Part shown: one piece after another, positions 32,880 through 44,830 of the stretch
Numbering within the stretch: position 1 is the stretch's first letter
How the letters are laid out: every line of letters starts with the position of its first letter
Assembly (NCBI GenBank): GCA_963920635.1
Contig: OY987298.1
Coordinates: 26,266,647-26,330,646 of the forward strand
Length of the DNA stretch: 64,000 bases
DNA from: Pseudeuparius sepicola
Lineage: Eukaryota > Arthropoda > Insecta > Coleoptera > Anthribidae
Direction of reading: 5' to 3'
Made by a program: the position numbers and the translations under genes
Notes under the pieces: model-generated
Databases searched by the model: none
What the model was told of the DNA's origin: nothing
What the model saw: only the letters and a program-made list of their open reading frames with translations

Positions 32880-33410
32880 AAGGCACTGAAGTTCAACTTT
32901 TTATGACTCATGTGGAGTTTAGTTGCTGAGGCCTCTGGCCGAGGCAAATAAACCACATGAGTCATAAAAAGAACTTCAGTGCCGAGGTACATATTATATT
33001 TTTCTTGAAATCGGAAAAAAAAAGTTTTATTAGGCAAGAAAATAATAATAAGGGATCACCCGTCCACGAACCGACTACGCGCGGCGTTGCTTGACTTTAC
33101 CGATCGCTCTACCTAGGACAAGTATAATGATGTACGGCACCTTCTGACAGAAAAACCAAACTGCTGCTTCTTGTGCAGCCTACACAACAAATCTATTGAT
33201 TTTCAAATTTACTAAAATATGTATACTGAAGGATTGCGCTTCTATAGGAAACAATTTCGCAATGTGTACGAAAAGTTAAATGAGCCTTTATAGGCCGGGT
33301 TTTGAATATTTGGTCACTTTTGACGGGCGATTTCTCCGCGTCTGACGTTTGATGTTTACATCTCGCCAAGGCCCACTTATTGAAAAAATCGTACAATAAT
33401 GGGCTACATT
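32880..33410 (-). repeat. Dispersed repeat R with 5S-like core (uninterrupted copy)
   Basis: Reverse-orientation counterpart of 60955-62380. Starts with a hairpin (ACTGAAGTTC...ATGACTCATGTGG / CCACATGAGTCAT...GAACTTCAGT, 32885-32990), has the 5S-like segment at about 33040-33125, and runs through TTGAATATTTGGTCACTTTT to the TTGTACGATTTTTTCAATAA motif. It shows the empty site of the hAT-like insertion at 61053. Confidence 0.8.
33040..33125 (-). ncRNA. 5S rRNA-derived segment (pseudogene or SINE3-like)
   Basis: The - strand carries CGATC..CAAAGTCAAGCAACG, CGCGCGTAGT and GGACGGGTGATCCCTT, aligned in order with the 3' half of 5S rRNA (GATCACCGAAGTCAAGCAAC... GGATGGGTGACC), including the pol III internal control C box. 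About 60-70 nt only; not a functional 5S gene. Confidence 0.65.
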
Positions 33411-33668
33411 ATTGTACGATTTCTGTGCTTTTAATGACGATTTTGGGACATTTTAATGCCGATTTCAAAAAAAAACTTCTTTTCATAGAAAAAAAGTAAG
33501 GCACATGTTTCGGCAAGCTTTAGTTTTTTCACACAGGGATTAGAAAGAAAAACAGGGATAGGAAAAATCACTTTTTCAATCCTTGATGCACATCTTTCGA
33601 TCTAGTCTAGTAAAATGTTATTTTCTCCAGAAAGAAAGTGAATATTTTTGGCAGTCGTGAAAAATATA

Positions 33669-34586
33669 CAGGGTGAGTTACATAGGCCACGGGGGTCCAT
33701 ATCTTCTGCACCGTTAATGCTAGAAAAAAAAAGTAGAGACAAAGACAAAACTTATAGAGAAACGTGAAATGAACATAAATGAATAATTATATTTTTGAAA
33801 AGCCCTCAAGAGTAGATGCTTTTTTAATATATGGTATTAAGGGTCTAACTTTAAAGGGAGTTATTTTAATTTTAAACGAAAAAAAGAGGTTGCATTTGGA
33901 ATTTTATTGCTTAAGAAGTAAATAAAATTTTGGGTTATTACTAGGATCGGAGATTGGATGTTTTTGAAAATCACTATTTTTAAAAGCAGAGCCGAAAACA
34001 CAAGGTAGAATTCGCTAAAATAGGCACATATGCTTAATAAATATTAGCTTTCAATTTCTTTCGAGCCCGTTTAGGAATTCCGAACAAATTTGGTACATAT
34101 TATGGGTTGCGCAATAATTTGGCCCTGTTCAGATGACCAGCGGCGTAGATACAAACAATTTTATTTTAAATGCCAGCATAATCGCCTTATGGCACTAGTT
34201 TAAAAAATTCGAAATTAAGAAGAAACTGTACGAAATTGAATGGGCTATCCGAAAAAAAGCAATATTTTTGGTTTTGCACAGGACCGTACTATTTTTTTTA
34301 CAATTATTTACAGTAACTTTTTTATCTACGCCGCTGGTCATCTGAACGGGGTCAAATTATTGCACAAAATGGCAACCCTCCAATGCATTATGTGTACCAA
34401 ATTTGGTTGGCATTCCTAAATGTGCTTGAAAGAAATTTAAAAAAATATATTATTTTTGGAAAAATTTCAACACGCTGTATATGGAGAACCAAACATTTTT
34501 GAGCTAAGGTGTATTAAGTATATATGCTTATTTCAGCGAGTTCTACCTTGTGTTCTCGGCTCTGCCGTTAGATGTGACTCACCCTG
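33669..34586. mobile_element. 918-bp element with short mariner-type TIRs
   Basis: Ends CAGGGTGAGTTACAT and GTGACTCACCCTG with TA on both sides. No transposase seen. Non-autonomous. Confidence 0.6.
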
Positions 34587-34590
34587 TATA

Positions 34591-34700
34591 CAGGGTGAGT
34601 TTTTTTCAATGACCACTATGGGGATTTCGGAAACTAGCAGAGCTAGAACAAAGGTCAAATGGGGAAAGAATTGCGGTTTTGAATGCTCAATCTAATGCCC
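34591..34700 (+). mobile_element. End of a second mariner-type element
   Basis: TA then CAGGGTGAGTTTTTTTCAAT starts two bases after the previous element. It may run to the transposase relic at 35195-35560; no partner end was found. Confidence 0.45.
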
Positions 34701-35194
34701 CTTTTGGATATTTAAAGAAGTTCATGGCTCACTAGATATTTTGAAAAGAGTGATTTTTTGCTATTTCATCAGATCTCTGTAGCTCCGTTATGTCTGATTA
34801 TACAGAAAAACTATAGAGACAAAAATTGTAGATAATTTTGGGCTTAATAAGATAATCTAATCCGATTTTTTATGTTTGTGATTTTTGAGATATGACATAG
34901 TGTTTTTTAAACGTAAATCATAGTTGACTGTGGCCTTATCAAATCGGCCATTTTTTGATCTTTCCAAAGATATAATACTCGGCGTAGTTATTATAAAAAA
35001 TAAAAGAGCTATGGCTAATTTTCTGTTTTTTTTTTTTTAATTTTCACATAGTCTGCCATGGAATATTTTCATAATTACGTTCTATTTTATAATTGGACAT
35101 GCTTCAAACTTTCTAATATTTTGTTTTTAGCTGGTAACAAAATGTAACAAAATAAAACAAAAATTAAGAAACTCAAATTCAAATTATTGTTATT

Positions 35195-35560
35195 TTAAAA
35201 GGTGTTCAAGCAATCCACATTACATATTATTTATGCAAGTATTGCATTTTTTTTTAACTGAATTTGTCGCCTTTCTTAGAGAGCGCCTGTCAATACTGGC
35301 AATTGCTTCTAAAACAGCTGCTCTTAATTTATCAATTGTCTCGTACTTTATTTTGTTCTGTTCCCCATGAAAAGAAATCCAAAACAGACAAATCGGGGGA
35401 TCGGGGCGGCCAGGAAATAGGTCTATTTCTCCCTTTCCAACTATTTGGATAGAGCTGATCTAGGTAATTTCTTACGGGCAAATAATTATGTGGTGGAGCT
35501 CCATCATGATAAATTTTTGTTTTATTTTGTTATATAGGAATAGATACATTACCAAAGGCA
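35195..35560 (-). pseudogene. Degraded mariner-like transposase, C-terminal half
   Basis: The - strand reads KIYHDGAPPHNYLPVRNYLD, then RPISWPPRSPDLSVLDFFSW (third catalytic Asp region), stops, and a tail resembling CINN...LLEHL. It is related to the intact transposase at 45247-46353. The N-terminal half is missing. Confidence 0.75.
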
Positions 35561-35837
35561 ACTTGTTTTGTTTCATTATTTTAAAAATATGTTATTGTTG
35601 GCACATTCCATATTATTTCCAGTTTTTTTATACGATTTAGGTTATTTTGTAAATATAAGTATCTCAAAGCATATATACGACATACAAATCTATCAAAAAA
35701 CTATTTATTATGCATTACAAAATAGGAAAGACTGAATTTAAGAAATGCCAATGTAAACAAGTTACCTCGTCTCCTTCCCCCCCGACCCGCTAATTTAGAA
35801 GCAAAACAAAACCCATCTATTCATATCGTTGGTTGTA

Positions 35838-35982
35838 TACGCGACTGAATTTAAGATGCCAACGCCCCGACGGGTCTATGCGAACTAATATATGGGCCAT
35901 CGTCACCATGTTGTTGGCATGGCCCATAGACTAGTTTAGCATTGAGCCTATAGGGGGCGTATTTCTTATATTCAATGGCGTA
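35838..35982 (-). mobile_element. Short interspersed element, copy 2
   Basis: Reverse copy of 4411-4582 (GCCAACGCCCCGACGGG; TATAGGGGGCGTATTTCTTA). Followed by a (GA)n tract at 36003-36020. Confidence 0.6.
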
Positions 35983-36659
35983 TCAATGTATGCATAAATC
36001 AGAAGAGAGAGAGAGAGAGACAGTGAGCAAGGGGCAATGAAAAAAAAACCAATAATACTCATAACAAGGCCACAGATTAACCAGGCAGATGCGTAAGTTA
36101 GCGGCAAACAGCAATTCAAGGTTGATTTAGCAGACGTATGTTGCCCGCACCAATGCATTTATAATTTCTGGCTGTTAATCTGACAAGTGGCTTAATATAT
36201 TTATTTTTCGATTAGTTATTTTCAGTTTTTATTGAACTCTTTATATTACGATTTGTATATTTTAAGGTATAAAATATCCGTAATCTAACAAATAAGTTAA
36301 TTACATATATCGTACTTTAGGAAAGTGTGCACATGGCGAATGAAAGTATTTTGCTCATTTCATTAAAAAAAAATCAAAATTCCTTCGCTACCTAAAACAT
36401 CGTCAAAAAACGACAAAAAAATATTTTTATATAATACTTTTCGAGTATTTAAATACCGACTTATATCATAATAATACTACACTTAACTACCTATAATATT
36501 TTCTCAACTTTTTACCTAGGTACTTAAAACTCTTGAAAGGTGCAATAAAAAATGTGGTCTATCTATACGTATCATTCTGAATTGCCGACGTTTTCATAAT
36601 TATTATTTCGTCATCTTCAGGGTACAAGGCACAATAAATAACAGCTAGCATCCCAGAAT

Positions 36660-36862
36660 AACAATTCAACGAAATAAAATATGTCATATATGACAAAGAC
36701 ACTAAAAACTAGGCGATTTCGATTTGACTGCACTTTTTCACTAATATGACATGACAGTGACAAAAGTGCACTCAGTGAAAAAGTGTAGGCAAATCACAAT
36801 CGCCATAAATGTAAGTCCTCATATAACATAAGTATTATTTTATTTCGTTGAATTGTGAATAT
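36660..36862. mobile_element. About 200-bp MITE
   Basis: Ends ACAATTCAACGAAATAAAAT and the inverse; interior has CACTTTTTCACT / AGTGAAAAAGTG inverted. No coding. Vas intron C-D. Confidence 0.6.
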
Positions 36863-37369
36863 TTAATATTATTAAATATTAAATTTGTTGCAGCAGACAC
36901 ATTTGCCATGTTTCTATTTTATAAAAGATTCTGCAAGAACATTAAACCACCCTGTCGATTTTTTTTGTCGTGTAGGGCCATTGGCGATCGCTTGAAACAG
37001 CGCTATGCACAGGTCTTTTTTATATAGTGTTGGTCCAGTTCAAAGGGTTACATTCTTCGATTTTTCTGATCAGTGTCATATAGTTAAATTTAAACTTTTC
37101 CCGAAAGTCCATCACAGTACACCTTAGCTACTTTTTGTCTTTCTTTGGGAAATAGGAGAAACATGTCAAAACCATCCAACCGGGGACACCCAGTACAATT
37201 GCGGGCAGAAAAGTTCAATCAAATTCAGAAAATTCAGTGACCATTTGTTAGCATTTTGAAAGGTGTCATAAAGCAAAATTTACAATGGGAAAAAGTGCTC
37301 CCAAAATTGTTTGGCTGCAACTGTACAAAAAGCTACTTGGTATGTATTTATTCGTGGTTTTTTTTTCAG

Positions 37370-37591
37370 GCGGCGTTTTTGCTTCCGATAATTCACAAAA
37401 TAATATCTGACCAAACGCCACTCTTATCAGAAGGCAACTGTTGCCAGCCCAGAGCAATAATCGTGTCGCCTACAAGAGAATTGGCGATTCAAATCCACGA
37501 ACAATCTAAGAAGTTTGCATACAACTCAATTTGCAAGACTGTGGTGGCATATGGCGGTACCAGTGTTAACCACCAACGCAACAATGTCCTG
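37370..37591 (+). CDS. vas: vasa exon D (motif Ia, GG)
   Basis: 222-bp exon of 74 codons, phase 0 on both sides (a long T run then CAG acceptor; CTG|GTAAGA donor). It begins AAFLLPIIHKII, runs through a variable linker with a Cys-Cys pair, and carries SPTRELAIQI (motif Ia, RNA contact) and AYGGTSV (GG motif). It continues RecA-like domain 1 from exon C without a gap. The coding strand is open throughout and codon use looks ordinary for an AT-rich insect gene. Confidence 0.97.
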
Positions 37592-38885
37592 GTAAGATGA
37601 GAAATCAAATTATTTCAGCTCTTAAAATTGTTTAATGAATAATCATAGTTTTGTGACACCATTGGAAATATACAGAATTTTTTAATATGTTTATAAATAC
37701 GATATAAATAATTATTGCAATTATTGTAAAAAGTTACTTTCAAAAGTTGTTTGGAATCAAAGGTGGATGTCAGATTTAAAGTCACGGCCACATAGTCAAA
37801 AAAAAAAGAAAATTAACTTTTTTTTTTGTATTTTTTTGGCCACTCTGTGTATTACAGTTGCAAGCACAACTTATCATCGTATAACATACGAATTTGCTAC
37901 TAAACTTTAATTTTGTTCGATTAGCAGCTAGAAATTTAAATTAATCGAAATCTAGAGTTTAAAAATATTCAATTTTTGTGTCGAACTTCTCTGTATACCT
38001 AACACTTTTTATTCTTCAATATCTGTTGGAAATCGGAAAAGCTATGGGCAGACTTAACTGAAGTGTTCGTGGGGCCTTTGGCCGGAAAATGCGTCGTACC
38101 ACTCACATTGCAACTGAAACATGGAACTACAATCGGTTATCAGTATTTAAAAGTTAGGCTACTGGTTATACTTGGCATTACTGTGTTGAGAGGAAGCTGA
38201 AACTGATTGTGTTTAAAAACTCACTGACTGACACAATATGGAGAGATATTATTTCAAAAATTTTAGCCGAATTGCAAATTTCAGATTACACTATTGCAAA
38301 CTTGTAAAAGCAAGAAATAATATAATAATATTAAAATGAACTTTATTGGCAAAGATAAAATTTTATGGGCAGGTTTCACAATACATAAACTAAAAACGCT
38401 CCTTAAATTGTACACTAGAAATGACATTTCTTAATTTGGTAGCATTTTTATGGGCGCCTCCAGGGGCATATTTAGCATGTCTGGCAGAAATGTCAGAACT
38501 TGTGACAGATGCCTAACCTTAACCTTCGTATTCTCTGGCTCTAACCTAACTTCAAACACAGAAACTATAAATATAGCCTTTTTCTGTGCTTCAAAGAACA
38601 GAGTTTAATGTTAATTTATATCTAATCAAATTTAGGATTTGTGTGCATAAAACGTAAATTCCGTTGATTACGGCCCAGTCCTCCGTCACCTAATGAAATA
38701 TTTACCTGTCACAATCTAGTGTACAATTAAAGAGCGTTTTTTAGATTACAATTCAGTACAGTACAAATCAACAGAAACAAGTCATAATGCTGAACAGAAA
38801 ATATAATACAGTGTCTAGTCAGAACTTAGATTAAATTATCCTGAAAGTATTCATTTAGTATATAATATTCTTTTTCCAAGAGAAG
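37592..38885. other. Intron DNA downstream of vas exon D
   Basis: No gene seen. 38330-38885 may hold the 3' UTR of the LINE at 38890-42110, but no clear 3' end or tail is visible. Confidence 0.3.
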
Positions 38886-38889
38886 AAGC

Positions 38890-41448
38890 TCAATATTTCT
38901 TATATGCAAAGGCAGGTGGTTGAACATCTATCTGGTGGTATAGATAGAGCAATGATTTTTTTACACATGTAATATAAGGTATAGGAATATCTATCCTTAG
39001 AACCTGCCTCATGCTGCAGCCAGAGTTCCTAGACGAATTAAGGATATTATTACGATGTTTTGTAAACATTAAACAGAGAGTCTCCATAATAAATATTGAT
39101 GTAAGGGTCAATACCTTGTGAGTTCTAAAGGGAGGACGACATGAGTCACGCAAACCAAATCCAGTGATGAATCACAGTGCTCGCTTCTGAAGGACAAAGA
39201 CAGATTTGGGCAGTGTCTGTCCATAGTTTCCCCAGAAACAAATCCCATACCTCAAGTGAGATTCAATGAGGGCAAAGTAAGCGTTCCTTGCTATAGCTCT
39301 ACTGAGCTCACTCGAGATAACTCTCAATGCAAGACAACCCTTGTCCAGCTTATGCCGCAAATGTTCAACATGGTTATTTAAAGATTTACTATCAGTGTGC
39401 GTGCAGCCAAGAAATTTACAAGAGTTTTACTCTTTCAAAGTTCGACCTCCTAGAGAGATTCCATTAATTGAGCACTTAAACAGTAAAACATTCGTTTTTT
39501 GGACATTGAATGAGAGCCGGTTAGTGTCATCTGCAAACATGGTAAATCTCCCTTCAATATCTATAAAAGCCAGATAGTTAACATACAGCAGGAACAAAAC
39601 TGGTCCAAGGACAGAACCCTGCGGAACCCCATCCAATATCATCTCCCCAGATGAGTTCTCGCCACAAAGGCAAACCGCTTGACTGCTTCCGGAGAGATAA
39701 GAGCGAAACCAATGAAGAGCCACACCACGAAAACCATAGCATTCCAGTTTGCTCAGTAAAATTCCATGATCTACACAGTCAAATGCCTTAGATAGGTCAC
39801 AAAAGACCACAGCAGCAGCCTCACCACTATTTAAACTTGTGTATAAATGCTCCAAGAAGGAGGATATCACATCACTAGTAGTCCTCAAGGCCTGAAAACC
39901 AAATTGAGAAGGAGACAGGAGACCATTTCTCTCCACAAATGGTAAAACTACTTTTAACTAGCCGTTCGATAACCTTTGATAAAGTAGGCAGCAAGGAAAT
40001 TGGTCTAAAGTTAGCAGGGTCAGCAACATCATCCCCCTTGTGAATTGGAATGACAATCACAGTTTGGGAATTGTCCATTAGTGAAAGAAAAGTTTATGGC
40101 ATCAGCAAGTGCCTTCAATGCATTTGTGGGAAGGCGCTGAAGAATTCTTACTGATATTTTATCCCAATCAGAGGAATGTTTGTTTTTAATTTCCACAATT
40201 ACTCTTTTCAATTCAAGATGATCTGTAGACAAGAAAAAAGGTGTCGTTATCATAAAGGTCTCTCATATACTGCATTGGGTCATTCCATGCAGATAGGCCA
40301 GTCGCCAATGTAGAGGCAAGTGAGCAGTAAAAACTGTTCAACACAGAGCATGATGGAGGGGTGCCAATCACAGATCTCCCTCCATTTACACTGTCAGGTC
40401 ATTAACGACTGACCAGCTCTTCCTCTGTAAGTTAACGGACTGTCATAGTATCTCTGCTTAGCTACCTTTATTATCCGCCTGTATATACTTCTATATTTAC
40501 CAACATAACAGAAGAAAAAACTGCTGAGATCAATAAATTTACGAATATAGTAAAGTGATCTCAGGTTTCTAGAAGATGTTCTAAGGCCCTTTGTTATCCA
40601 TGGTTTCTTCTGCTTTTTCTTTATTAACTTTAGAGGAAAAGCCATATTAAAGTTACAAATCAGTGAGACCTGAAACTGAGCCAGAGGATCCACATGCGCA
40701 AATATACATGCGCAAATATACAAATATATCTCAATCAAAACCACTAGTAAGCTCAACAAATATGTCAAAACTTTTCTTATTGTAAATACGTCCATAGTAC
40801 TCAGTAACTGAGTTTTTTGACTTTTGAAATTGGAATCTAGCAACAACAGCCTCGTGATCAGACAGTCCAGCATTAATGACATCGCACGAGGCGGGCTCCA
40901 AATTTGAGCACACGTAATCCAAAACAGCTAAAGAGTATCGTGTGAGTCTGGTTGGCTCTTTTACATGCATTTCCAGATTCAGACACTGTAACAAGTCCTT
41001 CAAAGTTCTGCAATGTACGTCATTGCAATTGTCAAAACCAATGTTCAAATCTCCGGTCACTATAATTGAAGAATTGGGAAGGAATTTGCATAACAATATT
41101 TCACGCTTTTCCTGAAAGATGTTTACATTACTTAGAGGAGAGCCATACAAACATAATACAGTTAAATTCAATTTCCCGCAAAACTGCTGAAAACTCAAAC
41201 TCTATCCGTTAACATAATGTTATGCGTCAAGGGGTACAAATTCTAAACAATTTTTTAAGTCATTGTTTATAAAAATCAGGGTTTCTTCTACAAAACTTAG
41301 CCACGACTGTATAATTTGACAGATGTACAGGTTCAGTATCTTTTAACCAATGTTCAGTTAGAAGTAACAAGCTGGGAAAATTTTGACTTTCCAAAAACAG
41401 AGTCAATTCATTGGTCTTATTTCGCAGAGACTGAACATTTAATAACAT
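38890..41448 (-). pseudogene. LINE ORF2 (endonuclease and reverse transcriptase), broken
   Basis: Order on the - strand: NVQSLRNK and LLLTEHWL (APE endonuclease start, from ATG at 41448), VTGDLN and LSDHEAVVARF (endonuclease, 41198-40731), KPWITKGLRTSSRNLRSLY linker, PIHKGDDVADPANFRPISLL, GFQ...SSFLEHLY, DLSKAFDCVDH, DGVPQGSVLGPVLFLLY, MFADD (RT palm, 39936-39427), YFALIESHLRYGICFWG and RTHKVLTL (thumb, to 38890). At least five frame changes or stops separate these pieces. A CR1/L2/Jockey-type insect LINE by motif; exact clade unresolved. Dead copy in vas intron D-E. Confidence 0.9.
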
Positions 41449-42110
41449 TATGTTAAGTTTATCCGGTTTTGATTCACTTCTAAAAAAGAACTATGAACTC
41501 TGATGGGCTTTTTTGCATGTAATGGATCCTGGTCATCGGTCCATGAGACACCTTCAGAAGCCTCGTTGCTATCAAAAATTATTCGGTTTTCAGTGTCTAA
41601 CCTGTCTATAGTTTTCACAAATATAAGGTTTTGATAAATATTCCTGTTACGTTCTACTTCCTTTTTTACTAATTGGATCAGATTACTCTCTTTGATTTTA
41701 TAGCCACTTTTGTTAAGTATTATTCGTATATTCACAAATGATATTTTCAATTCTGAATAAGCATCTACCCTTCTCAAAAACTCTCGAAGTTGACAATCAA
41801 ATCTATGCACCACATTACATAATATGCTTCTGTTCAATGCAGGACATGACAAAAAAATTAAATTAGTATTTAAACATAATTTGAGAATGTTCCAAATGTT
41901 TTTAATTTTGGGGATCTTTCTATTGTTGAAATCATTACTGCCAGCAAGCACAATCACATAATAAGAGATAGAAAAAAAAATAGCGTTGAATGCCGCAAAC
42001 CGCATCCTGATATATCTATTGGTTTGGGACGGGGTTTCTCGTTTTGTCGCTTTTCTAAAATGTGCCGAAACTTTTTGGTTCGCGAATATTTTCGATTTCA
42101 GTAAATACAT
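41448..42110 (-). CDS. LINE ORF1 product, SGNH-like C-terminal domain (partial)
   Basis: An open frame of up to 220 codons ending at 41448. Midway is YYVIVLAGSNDFNN, followed by LKLCLNTNLIFLSCPALNRS and a helix-rich segment. This matches the GxND block and spacing of SGNH/GDSL esterase-like domains carried in ORF1 of CR1/L2-type LINEs (family knowledge). The stop overlaps the ORF2 start in the tetrabase-plus-one TAATG, suggesting termination-reinitiation. The N-terminal RNA-binding/PHD part expected upstream is not recognised, so the first 30 or so residues may not be real. Confidence 0.65.
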   Translation of the reverse strand: MYLLKSKIFANQKVSAHFRKATKRETPSQTNRYIRMRFAAFNAIFFSISYYVIVLAGSNDFNNRKIPKIKNIWNILKLCLNTNLIFLSCPALNRSILCNVVHRFDCQLREFLRRVDAYSELKISFVNIRIILNKSGYKIKESNLIQLVKKEVERNRNIYQNLIFVKTIDRLDTENRIIFDSNEASEGVSWTDDQDPLHAKKPIRVHSSFLEVNQNRINLT

Positions 42111-43140
42111 TTTTTGTTTATTTGTTTACATAGAATTTTTTGTTACAGAGAGATATTATATAAGCGTGTCATTGTTAATGTCCTTTTTAAAAAAAATCCT
42201 CTAAAGTAAACTACTCAAAGATACGAAACAAATGTTATAAGGACAAGTTGTTTGAAATTAATAACTATGTTCAAATATGAAATTCGAAACGGATAGCACA
42301 AATTTATTTTTTTTATTTTGATGGTTTTTTTTTTCAAAACAAGACGTGGAATAAATTGTTTTAAGTGTATAGTCATACCGTTTTTAACTCAGAATCATTT
42401 TTAAATCCAGGCTGCTTTCAATAGTTTTCAAATATTCCTACATAATCATTTAAAAATTAATAATAATTTGTTGAAGGGTGCCCAAGCACTTCACCAAATA
42501 TTATTCGTTTTCAAAATGGAAAGGATTGGATTTGACAAAATTTTGACACCCTATTTCAAGAAAACCAATAGGGTTTTGACCAATGTCCATTTGCATTTTT
42601 CCATCATTTTCAATGTTTTCGACACTTTGGCAGGCTATCTTCGTTATTTTTAGAGGTAGGGACTTGCGGTTTTCAAGACACAGTGCTACTTTTTTTATGA
42701 AATGAAGGATGCCTCAAACAAAATTTTCATAGCCATCTTCGTTTTTAAGGTACACGGTGAAATTAAAAATTGGCAGTTTTCTGTAGAATCCAGTGGCGTA
42801 GTCAGATTTTTGCTAGCTTTATCCATTTCGGAGATATAAAGCAAACTTATGTTTTTTTAAATGGAACACCCTGTATTTGTATAGATATTTAAATTCGGCT
42901 TGTTTTCAGCTTTTCAGAAATATATAATAGTATATACTTATTTTAAACAATACAGGAATTAATTACAATTTTCTCAAATTGTGTAACTTTATCAGGCTAT
43001 GAAATATAGGAACAATATCATTATAACCATAATAATATTAGTATATTATTATAATTCTATATAAATACCAGAAACTACAAAAATAGTTCAACTTTTTTTA
43101 TAAAACATACTCGCCAGTCTTTTTTAATAAGTAATTACAA
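42111..43140. other. Intron DNA, mostly unrecognised
   Basis: No gene. A mariner-type end (ACACCCTGTAT) at about 42865. Confidence 0.3.
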
Positions 43141-43257
43141 ATGTTGCTCAAAATGATTTCCGTTTTCTCTAATACAAAATTCGCAAATTTTTGCACTTAA
43201 AAATATTATTGATCGCCTCTGAAGACTTTGCAATGCGAGCGTGGTAGCCTCACGTAG
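43141..43257 (-). pseudogene. Mariner-like transposase C-terminus, fragment
   Basis: The - strand reads LQSLQRRSIIFLSAKICEFC then IRENGNHFEQHL and a stop, the conserved tail of insect mariner-like transposases. Nothing else of the gene remains. Confidence 0.65.
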
Positions 43258-44828
43258 GGTTTCCAATCCCGGTATTTAGTACCGGGATATTACCCAAAAA
43301 GTGTGGTCCCGGGATTTTGCTCATGGTCCCAAAACCTTAACAGTCCCGATTTTTTTTATTACGTCATGAACACGCCACTACTGAACGGCCAATTGTGTGG
43401 TGAGGTATGGAATTATTACAATTTTTAGGTTTTAAACTGAAATAATAATACTTATTTGTCATACATTTAAATTAGTTGGAGTTGGAGCTACTTTAGTTGT
43501 GTGTTGTGTTTTTTTAAGTCATCTCAGTTTTAGTTTATTTTGTGTTTATTATTTTTTAGGTACCTAGGTACTACCCAATATTTAAATAAAAATATTTCTC
43601 TTACTTTTTTACTTTCCCTCGCAAAATTTGTTGTAAAAAACATCATGTTGATTTCGGGACTAGTACCGGGACTTAAAAAAATTACGATTAAAAACACGAC
43701 CCAAAAATAGTGCCTCTGAGAGATATGTAGAAATTTACATTTTCAACTTATTCTCTGTCCCCAAAAACACAGCAGTGCTAAATTTTAATAATGTACACGC
43801 GCGGCCCTTGAAATCGTTCCAATACGTGCGGACGCAAAGGCGTTCAACCGACAACGTTGCAATTACCCCTCTCCTCTCTCGCGGTTTGAAAGCCAGCGAT
43901 TACCTTAAAAGCGTAAGTGACGGCAAATCTAACATCTTATTACGCTACATTACCTTACGTGACATTGCCAGTTACAGTGCGAAAAACAGTAAATTCGGCG
44001 CTGTTAGGTTGGCCTTAGATTGCCTGAATAATAGTGGAAAATCTTATAACCCTGCCCACGGACATTGGTGGCTTTTTTCACAAAAGTCTTTCGACAACCT
44101 CGAATAGAGCCGTTTAAAAATCGAAGAAGGTGGTAAATCTCTTAATTGGATGTGGTACTTTCCTCCGGTACCAAAAAGAACCTCAAAAATCCGATATCTA
44201 AGAGAAATTCCTGATTCACGATTAACTACTTTCGAGAAACGGGACGGCTGTAGAATCAACGAAACCGACGGAAAATCCTCTGAAACCATTATTGGAAATT
44301 GCTTGTTTTTTCTCATTTCTAGATTTTTCGGGGGCCCGGGAAGCATCAGAACCTCACCCGAGGACTCCAGGGAAGCTTTAAAAATTGAAATAAACCAAAG
44401 ATTTGGTTCACTGTTAAGATAAAGAAGTGTAATAAACCAATGTAAAAAACCACTACGAGATTCTTCTATAATAACACAATTATACTTAGATATTATACCT
44501 TATTTATACCACTTTGACAATCAAAGAAATCCGCGTAATTTCACGTTACGTGAATCTCAAAACACCAAGAAACTGTGTAAAACTTTAAACCCACTTGATA
44601 ATGCAGCGATTTATTAACCTATTTTCGTTGACTGACGTATCGCAATTTTTATTTTCTACGGGGAGGAGCGGGTCGGTACGAGGGAATGTAGGGGAAGTTA
44701 TTGATTTGAGAAGCCGTGGAATTGGCGCAACGTTGCCGCACTTATCCGAAATTCTTGATTTCTTGCTTATTTCTCATGCCTAGTGGAACGATTTATGAGG
44801 CCGCGCGTGTACCTAGTATAAAGTAGAA
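43258..44828. other. Repeat-derived DNA
   Basis: 43258-43700 is bounded by CCCGGTATTTAGTACCGGGA and an inward GTACCGGGACTT, possibly a small DNA element. 43795-43910 repeats 18575-18690. Reading frames at 43775-44422 on both strands are open but unrecognised and are not supported as genes. Confidence 0.35.
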
Positions 44829-44830
44829 TA

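Noticed and set aside
33040..33125. Functional 5S rRNA gene
   Set aside because: Only the 3' part matches, with substitutions, and no 5' half or T-run terminator follows.
43775..44422. Two overlapping open frames of 90-110 codons
   Set aside because: No known family; the region contains a dispersed repeat shared with 18575-18690 and open frames on both strands, so a gene is not supported.
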